This document shows, in pieces, positions 55,299 to 64,000 of a stretch of DNA of 64,000 bases (within the stretch, counting starts at the first letter, position 1; each line of letters opens with the position of its first letter). The notes beneath the pieces are model-generated. The model ran no database searches, was not told where the DNA came from, and worked only from the letters and a program-made list of their open reading frames with translations. The position numbers and the translations under genes are program-made. Source of the stretch: Homalodisca vitripennis (Eukaryota > Arthropoda > Insecta > Hemiptera > Cicadellidae); NCBI RefSeq assembly GCF_021130785.1, contig NC_060215.1, forward strand, positions 119,002,501 through 119,066,500, in the 5' to 3' direction.

Positions 55299-56075
55299 TT
55301 AAAATTCCCGTTGTAAATCCTCATTAGTGAGGTGATAATCATAAAAAACTATACTCTTAGACTTAGTAAAATTTATCAAAAGTCGGTTTGTTGACAGCCA
55401 TTGAGAGACCTTATCTAGATCTTTTTTAATCCTAAGCTGTAGTGATTGCTTATTGTAGGCAGAGCACACTATTGCAATGTCATCAGCATAAGCAAACACA
55501 GTTGAGTACATATCTAATTCTAACAAGTCATTGATGTACACAAGGAACATAAGAGGTCCCAGGACTCCTACTTGAGCTGTGCCAAAGTACAATTCCAATG
55601 GATCACTAATAACATTATTAATTTTAACAACTTGCTTTCTTTCTATACAAAAGGATTTTAACCATGAAAGAGCCAATCCACCAAAACCAAATTTCCCAAA
55701 TCTATTCAACAACAAATTAATATCTAATACATCGAATGCTTTTTGAAAGTCTAAATAAACAGCCACTGTATATTTATATTTATCTGATGCATTCACAATA
55801 GAACTCACATGTTTCTCAATTGCTAGGTCTATCCCTCTACCAGGAATAAATCCACACTGATTACCAGAATAGAGTGATCTTTGAGTAAAGAAATCAAGTA
55901 TTTTATTTTGAATTATTGTCTCAAATATCTTTGCTATTACACTAATAACAGAAATTGGGCTGTAAGAAGATACTTCCGATTTATCACCAGACTTAAAAAT
56001 AGGGACTACAATGGCCAATTTGAACTCATCAGGTACTCTTCCTTGTTCTAAAGATTTTTTGAACATATTACACAA
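55299..56075 (-). pseudogene. LINE ORF2 reverse transcriptase, long open segment
   Basis: 258 open codons: VPDEFKLAIVVPIFKSGDKS (fingers), NQCGFIPGRGIDLAIEKH, AVYLDFQKAFDVLDIN (first catalytic Asp), LYFGTAQVGVLGPLMFLVYI, FAYADDIAIVCSA (YADD catalytic block) and NRLLINFTKSKSIVFYD (thumb). All RT palm motifs are present; the frame is lost on both sides, so no full ORF2 remains. Confidence 0.92.
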
Positions 56076-56314
56076 AAGAGGAGCAAATACATCAAGATTT
56101 TTTTAAACAGTACGTATATTAATACCATTCACACCCGTACTACGTTTGTCTTTTATTGACATGACTGAATTGACCACGTCCAAGTAAGTACAATTAAAAC
56201 TTCCAACTAATTCATTTTCATTATTGCAGTTTTCCATAAACATGTCATTACCAAATGCTTTATTTTTTAATTCAGGAATAACAGATGTATAATAATTATT
56301 AAATTCACTATCAA

Positions 56315-56939
56315 TTAAATACCACTAACATAAACTAAATTACCATTAATTCTTATAGTGACAAGAGAACTCCTTTTGTTTTTAACAATGCCTTTAATAA
56401 AATTCCAGTATTTCCTGGAGTCACCTTTACAATTGTCAATCAATGTAGAATAATAATCCAATTTTGCTCTCCTAATTTGCACAGTTACATATCTTGAAAT
56501 ATTATTATACTCTTTTCTTAATGCTAAATTTAATCTATTTTTAACGTATTCCTTATATAAGCAATTTTTCCTATTGGTTATTTGTACCAAGTTATCTGTG
56601 ACCCATACATTCCTCTTTCTACATTTACTATTTAATTTCTTTAACGTACAAGAAGACACATAACATTTATTATAAATTTTGTAAAAATTTGATACACATA
56701 AATCTACATCATCTACATTGTAAACATCATTCCAATTAGCTAGTTGCAACTGCCTTCGTAACGTTTTGGTAGCAATTTGCAGTATTTTGGTCGTTCAGAA
56801 ACATTGAATAACTTAATATAGATATATTCAGAGCATAATGATCAGTAATGTTAAGCTTAACAACGTTACAGTCGACATTTAATGGTATTGAATTTCTTGA
56901 AAGGACATGATCTATACAAGTTTCGCTGTTATTAACCAC
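56315..56939 (-). pseudogene. LINE ORF2 endonuclease end and linker
   Basis: ETCIDHVLSRNSIPLNVDCN and ITDHYALNISI (56736-56939) carry the DH..L and SDH-type end of the endonuclease, with TDHYAL in place of SDHYPI. Then KRNVWVTDNLVQITNRKNCL and YWNFIKGIVKNKRSS (56315-56749) form the linker to RT. The two frames differ by one base near 56740. Confidence 0.8.
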
Positions 56940-57010
56940 TCTAGTTGGAATGTTAATTAAACTTTTAAATCAAAAAGCTGAAATTAAATTAAGATTTTTT
57001 TGTTGAATTA

Positions 57011-57496
57011 TTAATTTTTTAATAAACATACGTTCATATCCCCTGTTATAATTGTAGGATTACTTGTTTTACTTAAAATGTTTCCAAAATCGGCCTGAAA
57101 CTGATTAAAAGTGAATTTACACTGCCTGTATACTCCGAACACAGTAATCTGGAGATTGTTATTGTTGTGCAAGACACTGACCACGACACTAATGACCTCA
57201 GCTGTGGGCAGTAGAATCAGCTGATAAGAGTATCGCATTGTTGACTCAACGTACACACAGACACCACCTACCTGCCCATCCGGTCTTGGTTGTAGCAACA
57301 TGTCATATCCGGGCAATTGATATTTATCCTCCTCTCCACTCTTAATCCAGACTTCCGTTAATATAATTAAATAATATATTTCTTTTAAATTTTGTAGGTA
57401 AATGCATAGTTCATAATAATTTTTTATTACGCTACGAATATTTAAAACAAAAATTCCAAAATTAACAAGTTCATTACATGCAGAATTACTTTGCAT
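57011..57496 (-). pseudogene. LINE ORF2 endonuclease N-terminal part
   Basis: FVLNIRSVIKNYYELCIYLQ, IILTEVWIKSGEEDKYQLPG, PDGQVGGVCVYVESTM, ITVFGVYRQ and IITGDMNVCL: the N-terminal Asn, TE, GGV..Y, Y.. and GDMN blocks of an AP-endonuclease. Open for 161 codons from a Met at 57496, likely the ORF2 start region. Confidence 0.88.
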
Positions 57497-57560
57497 GAAA
57501 GTTGAGTATTATATAGTTTCGGCTACTGTCACACAAAGTCGTTTACGACGCTGTTTCCTT

Positions 57561-57800
57561 TTAATTCACGTTCAGTAGCCCATTAACTTGATCCAGCGAT
57601 GTAATACGAATTGCTCTATCACCTTCATTCTTTTCAACGAATATTTTACCCTCCCTGGTGTACTTCCAGCCATGTTCTCTCAACTTCTTTGCGTTGTAGA
57701 GCAAGTTCTTATTGAAGGGGGTAAGATGTTCATTAATGTACACATTAGTTAATGGGTCATTCCTATCAAAGTAAGTTGATTTGACATTCGACTATTTAGC
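57561..57800 (-). pseudogene. LINE ORF1 C-terminal fragment
   Basis: NVYINEHLTPFNKNLLYNAK and GWKYTREGKIFVEKNEGDRA, matching NVYVNEHLTPYFRNLF of copy 1. Only the ORF1 C-terminus is retained. Confidence 0.82.
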
Positions 57801-57809
57801 TTTATTAAT

Positions 57810-57815
<6 letters not shown>

Positions 57816-57862
<47 letters not shown>

Positions 57863-57870
57863 CTGCCTGC

Positions 57871-57936
<66 letters not shown>
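57816..57936. repeat. (CT)n(GT)n compound microsatellite
   Basis: CT repeats 57816-57857, a short spacer, then GT repeats to 57936. It lies exactly between the 5' truncation of LINE copy 2 and the 3' end of LINE copy 3. Confidence 0.97.
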
Positions 57937-57937
<1 letters not shown>

Positions 57938-58693
57938 AGAAGTCAGAAACACTTTATTCAGTAATGGTTTGCATTTTTACATTATTTAAATTCCCAAGCG
58001 TCTCGTAGGACGCGTGCGGGATATCACATTACACATCGAAAATATCACTTTATATTATTTTATTGGCAGTCCAAACAGTGTCACTCAACCATTTATATAT
58101 CATTTTTCAAAGATACACAACATTCTGTAGGCAGTTAAAAGTATCATCAGAATTCATTAAATAATCATTACGTTCAATAAATAAACATCCATTACAGTGC
58201 TATAACAATTACAAAAAAATACAGAATAAAAATATTTACGACAAAAATAATATCATAAATATATACATTTTATGCATTTAACAAATTATGTCAACAAACC
58301 ATACTTTAACAAACCCCAAATTATACTCCCCTCCCAACCACGCACTGATATTACTCCACATTTTACTTACTTTTAAAACATAATAAATATCAATAACTAA
58401 AGCTATGTACATGTAAATAAATATACTAAAAAAACAATACATATTACATTGATTGAAACGGTTGTGGAGGCTGAGTTTATATAAAAGTTAAATAAATATA
58501 ATCAATATCAACACAGCAACTAAAAAATATATGGTTGAGAATAAATAATATTATAGCAATAAATAACAATAAATACAATAAATAACAAATACAACAACAA
58601 CAATAATAATAATATTAAATAACAAATTAAATGATCTTTATATAAAAAAACAAGATTAAAAATAAATAATATACAGATTCTGAATAACTATCT

Positions 58694-59501
58694 TTAAGGC
58701 AGTTCCAGGATAAATTCTCTGACTTTCGTTTTAAATTTGGGTTTGATTGCAAAAATAATTTCGTTACCAAAATTTTCAACGAAATTGTTGAATACTTTAG
58801 GTCCCTTGTAACAAAATTGGCTTCTACTTCTTTCTTTAGTTAAATTTGGTACTAGAATTTTAATAAATTGAGAGGCCCTAGTCCCTCTATTGACAACTTT
58901 CAGAGTAAATTGATTGAAATATTTTAGCGTGTATGATAAACAGCTTTGGTTATAAATTTGGTTAAAAGTTAAAATATTTTTTCTCTTGAAATATGTAACT
59001 TAATCTGTCTCTTATATTTATGGAAAAAATTATTCCAAGTGATTTTCGCTGGCAGCTAATTATACTTTTTAGAATTGTTGTGTATGTACCACAGTAAATA
59101 ATAATTCCATATCTTACAGTGCCTTCGAACCACGAGTGATACAATCTAACTAAATGTTGACTTTCTAAATAACCCCTCATATGATATAAAGAATAATTTA
59201 TCGATCTCAACTTACCAATCAACTGAGCAATATGCTGATTCCACCTCAGATCTCTGTCGACAACCATCCCCAAGTAGGTGACAGAGGCCACGATACTGAT
59301 ATATGAACAGTTACATGAATACAAACAACTATGAGGGTGGCAGTAAAGCTTATAATCATTCTGCAGTTCCAATAAGCTCTTATTTTGGTCAAAGAATATA
59401 ATGCATTTAGATTTTGTGGTATTTATCAAAAGCTTATTATCAACTAACCAGCTAGATATCTTGGTTAGATAATCTTGAATATTAATTTTTAATGAGTTCA
59501 C
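58694..59501 (-). pseudogene. LINE ORF2 3' part (RT thumb and C-terminus)
   Basis: WLVDNKLLINTTKSKCIIFF, SVTYLGMVVDRDLRWNQHIA, LYHSWFEGTVRYGIIIY and RDRLSYIFQEKKYF form an open segment from 59501 to 58962; after one break, RGTRASQFIKILVP and GPKVFNNFVENFG lead to the stop at 58694. Same domain as 54648-55034, with one lesion. Confidence 0.85.
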
Positions 59502-59516
59502 TCATTAAAAATTAAT
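59481..59516. repeat. Perfect 16-bp inverted repeat, 4-nt loop
   Basis: ATTAATTTTTAATGAG at 59481-59496 and its exact complement at 59501-59516 around TTCA. It sits at the 5' end of LINE copy 3. Confidence 0.9.
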
Positions 59517-59518
59517 GT

Positions 59519-59740
<222 letters not shown>

Positions 59741-59929
59741 AAACGATATCAAACAATCACAAGGCTAATGATTTGAAAGTTATTTCAAGGCTAAAGGCTA
59801 TTTCTAATGTCACCAAACTAATTTTAAAATACCAGGAAGAGATTTGCGAAAAATATTTACTAAAGTTCTGTCCGTTGTTAAATTTCTGGAGAGTTTTTAT
59901 ATTCAAGGTGGCAATCAAATACTTGGATT

Positions 59930-60145
59930 AAATCAAATCAAAGTTTTGTAGGTTTTCTTGAGCTGATAGGTAAATTTCCTCAATATGGTAACAGGTGATA
60001 TATCATACCATTCATCCGAAATTTGCAGTTAATTTATTGATTTTATGAGTAAAGAAATACTCCGAGATCTCTTAAATGAAATCTAACAAACTAGTTTATT
60101 TCATCATAGACTCCACACCCGACGTATCACACAGACCAATTACCA
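59930..60145 (+). pseudogene. hAT-type transposase relic (ZMYM/DUF4371-like)
   Basis: Across three frames the plus strand reads FLELIGK-like, IDFMSKEILRDLLNEI and IIDSTPDVSH, matching the order of blocks in hAT-related transposases of the TTF/DUF4371 type, where DSTPD.SH is very characteristic. The match stops at the start of the inverted-repeat element at 60146. The partner half is not found after 62441. Confidence 0.55.
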
Positions 60146-60542
60146 AATTTGAAACCTCTTACAATCGTGATAGAGATTGGGCATCTACTTTTTGGAACAA
60201 TGTTTTGTTATGTCACACCAAGGGGGGACGTCCCTGCCGAGGGTATCGTGAATATTCTTAATGGAAGCCTATACCTTGTGATACATAATTTTAAAGGTAA
60301 TAGCTTACTGAATTGAATGCCACAAACCGCATCTCAAAGGAATTATTCTATCAGAAAAATAGAGCATTTTTAGTATTGAAAAATTTACTGATGTTCAACA
60401 ATGTAATTTTTAACATGGTTCTTGCCACAAAATGTGTTACACTAATTTTTTAGCATTTTTTTTTAAATGTTCAAATTAAATAAAACAAAAATTTCATTTT
60501 AAGCTGGTTCTATTAGCACAAATTTGCCAGTTTTTTATTACA
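60146..60542 (+). repeat. Left terminal inverted repeat
   Basis: Matches the reverse complement of 62040-62441 over its whole length, with scattered single-base changes and short indels (for example GGGGGG against CGGGGG near 60225). Confidence 0.93.
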
Positions 60543-60646
60543 GTACAATTATGGAAATACTTATGTTATTGATTTCTTATTACAAATAAAAAATAATGTA
60601 TGCTGTTAGAAAAGTCTTACAACAAACGTTTTACCTGCATTTGGTG

Positions 60647-61732
60647 TCAAAGCAATTGTTCGAACTGTGTTCCTTCTACAGTTTGACAATGAGCCAATCT
60701 TGTGTAAAATGATTTGACAGAGTTGCCTAACATTTCTTCAGTTATCAAAGCAATCTCCTCTATAAATCCTGTTTCTTAGGTCTTCCAAATTATGAGGCTT
60801 TTCTTCTATAAACATTGGATTTTAAATGACCCCCATAGGAAATAATCGATTGGTGACAAATCCGGAGATCTTGGAGGCCATTCGATTTCTCCTCTTTCGG
60901 CCAATCCATTTATGAGGAAACCTTAAATCCAAATACTCTCTTACCTGTCTCCATAAATGGGGGTGGGAGCACCATCCTGCTGAAACCATACATTATCAAA
61001 GTATTCTCTTGATGCAATTTGAATAGCTGGATTATTTCATTTTAGAGCATATTGTAGTAAAGTTCGGCATTTAAATTTTCCATTGATGAAAAAGGGTCCA
61101 AACAATTTTGTTACCTAAAAATTCCCACACCATACGTTCAGTTTTTGTGGTTGCTGTGAATGGGACTCAGTAATCCAATGTGGGTTTTTCACTAGGCCCA
61201 GTAACGGCAATTGTGCCTGTTAACATTGCCATTTAGGAAAAAAGTTGCCTCATCAGAAAATAGTATGTTGGTCAGAAATCTCTATTGTCATCACATTTGC
61301 GCATCACAATTTCACAAAACTTCAACTCTTCTGTCGTAATCATCCTCACTTAACTGTTGAACTAAATGAACTTTAAATGGTTTGTATTTATTAATTTTCA
61401 AAATCTTACTCACAGAAATAGGGTGCATATCATGTTGCTGTGGCAGCTTTTCTGAGCGATGTATGTGGGTCTTCAATAAATGTTTGCAAAACATCTAGTG
61501 CATGTTCTTCATCTGTTGCAGATTGTATCCTACCCGACTTTGGCCGATTACGTACACTCCCTGTCATTTCAAAAACGCTCAATAGTTTTTTGATATTGTT
61601 AAAACACTTATGGGATTCCTTTCTGGGAAAGTGTCATTAAACAAATTACAAACTTCCCGATAAGATCTTTGACGATCGCCATATCCTCGCATCATCAACA
61701 GAGTAATTCGTTCTCTTTTCAGACAATTCCAT
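60647..61732 (-). pseudogene. Mariner/IS630-type transposase (DUF4817-like N-terminus), damaged
   Basis: The ATG at 61732 starts a region of 362 codons, a normal length. Blocks in order: RITLLMMRGYGDRQRSYREV and CNLFNDTFPERNP (helix-turn-helix part), TGSVRNRPKSGR, DEEHALDVLQTF, VHLVQQLSEDDYDRRVE, SDEATFF (first Asp), WFQQDGAP (second Asp at 60974-60976), then EWPPRSPDLSPIDYFLWG (third Asp at 60848-60850). Second and third Asp are separated by exactly 41 codons, the DD41D spacing. Stops and compensating frameshifts are spread through it. Confidence 0.85.
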
Positions 61733-62039
61733 TAAAATGCCAAATAAAAACTGAACTACTGTAATTAGATAACTTGTTGAACAGCAATGCTTCAGAGACA
61801 CTGATTAACTCGACAGGAATGATATGACCTTTGTCCATTTGTAATTCCCAAGCTTAGACCTGTCTAGTGAAAGCTCCATGCTCAACAAACTGAAACCTGT
61901 AGACCAGATGATTAATAACACAATAATGTTTCTCATAGGCTAGTGACCTTTGTCTCTTTAAACCTTCCTGCTGACTGGAAAACACCAAGTACAGATATTC
62001 ATAAGTAATCAGAGAAAGTGACTCATAAGTTTTATTCAT

Positions 62040-62441
62040 TGTAATAAAAAACTGGTAAATTTGTACTAATGAAACCAGCTTAAAAATAAATTGTTTATTT
62101 TATTTTAATTGAACATTTAAAAAATGCTAAAAAATTAGTGTAACACATTTTGTGGCAAGAACCATGTTAAAATTACATTGTTGAACATCAGTAAATTTTT
62201 CAATACTAAAAAATGCTCTATTTTCTGATAGAAATAAATTCCTTTGAGATTGCGGTTTGTTGTGGCATTCAATTCAGTAAGCTATTACCTTTAAAATTAT
62301 GTATCACAAGGTATAGGCTTCCATTAAGAATATTCACGATACCCTCGGCAGGACGTCCCCCGTTGGTGTGACATAACAAAAACATTGTTCCAAAAAGTAG
62401 ATGCCCAATCTCTATCACGATTGTAAGAGGTTTCAAAATTT
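62040..62441 (-). repeat. Right terminal inverted repeat
   Basis: Reverse-complement partner of 60146-60542. The inner end, GTAATAAAAAACTGG, complements CCAGTTTTTTATTAC of the left arm. Confidence 0.93.
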
Positions 62442-62498
62442 ATATTTAAATTATTAAAGGATATATTTGGGTGTTTCCAGACATAATATACACCCTGT

Positions 62499-64000
<1,502 letters not shown>

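Larger units (their letters stand above)
54249..57805 (-). mobile_element. LINE copy 2 (same family as 1-3040), truncated in ORF1
   Basis: Minus-strand element with a complete 3' end. It ends at 54249 in four TTGAAC repeats (plus strand GTTCAA), has a 3' UTR to about 54640, ORF2 from 57496 to 54648 in five frame blocks, and the C-terminus of ORF1 (57561-57800). It is truncated within ORF1 just before the (CT)n(GT)n tract, so the PHD and coiled-coil parts are missing. This copy shows the family's catalytic blocks best. Confidence 0.9.
57937..59516 (-). mobile_element. LINE copy 3 (same family), strongly 5'-truncated
   Basis: The 3' end (plus CAGAAGTCAGAAACACTTTA) corresponds to that of copy 2 (AAAACATTTTATTC), followed by a ~750-bp AT-rich 3' UTR and the RT thumb plus C-terminal domain of ORF2. 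The 5' truncation lies at a perfect 16-bp inverted repeat at 59481-59516. Confidence 0.88.
60146..62441. mobile_element. Mariner-like DNA transposon with ~400-bp terminal inverted repeats
   Basis: Inverted repeats 60146-60542 and 62040-62441 (about 95 percent identical) flank a minus-strand transposase (60647-61732). Total length is about 2.3 kb. The repeats start at AAATTTGAAACC and AAATTTTGAAACC; a TA target duplication could not be confirmed. The transposase is damaged, so the copy is inactive alone. Confidence 0.88.

Overview
The window looks like nuclear DNA of an insect. It is AT-rich and gene-poor, dense in retroelement debris and microsatellites, has introns with GT..AG borders, and carries a short run of the insect telomere motif TTAGG at 59519-59556. 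A hemipteroid insect would fit, but the order cannot be settled from the sequence. Nothing bacterial or viral-genomic is present: most long open frames are transposon remains or microsatellite shadows, and host genes appear only as small exons read from splice signals and reading-frame phase.

Layout. 1-3040 is a minus-strand LINE (copy 1) running off the left edge, with a PHD-finger ORF1. 4397-15240 is a minus-strand host locus of small exons (14943-14993, 12233-12283, 11759-11844, then duplicated terminal exons of a Cys-rich and a basic type). One exon copy is broken by a CR1-like LINE at 5897-7574. 16370-20500 is a plus-strand LINE relic holding a 138-bp tandem array; 23840-25520 is a minus-strand LINE relic holding a 78-bp array.

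28789-36720 is the best plus-strand host gene: a TATA promoter, a 25-nt first coding exon, and exons at 32980, 34964, 35476 and 36472 whose phases interlock into one short membrane protein of unknown function. Its first intron contains a triplicated 120-bp repeat and eight near-identical 124-bp units; its last exon runs into a perfect 16-bp (C15A) minisatellite. 38340-39343 and 46270-42440 are two facing copies of one Ty3/gypsy element that share the same protease frameshift. Between them lie a LINE endonuclease fragment, a plus-strand exon coding a signal peptide (41180-41239) and a minisatellite of about 100-118 bp.

46347-53341 holds sparse minus-strand exon candidates, including a two-exon Gly-rich gene end at 53256-53341 and 52446-52709. 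54249-59516 holds two more minus-strand LINE copies of the copy-1 family, head to tail and separated by (CT)n(GT)n. A hAT-like transposase relic (59930-60145) is then abutted by a mariner-like element with ~400-bp terminal inverted repeats and DD41D spacing (60146-62441). The rest to 64000 is unannotated AT-rich DNA. How the genes work together cannot be told; the main story is small host exons embedded in, duplicated beside and disrupted by mobile elements and satellites.
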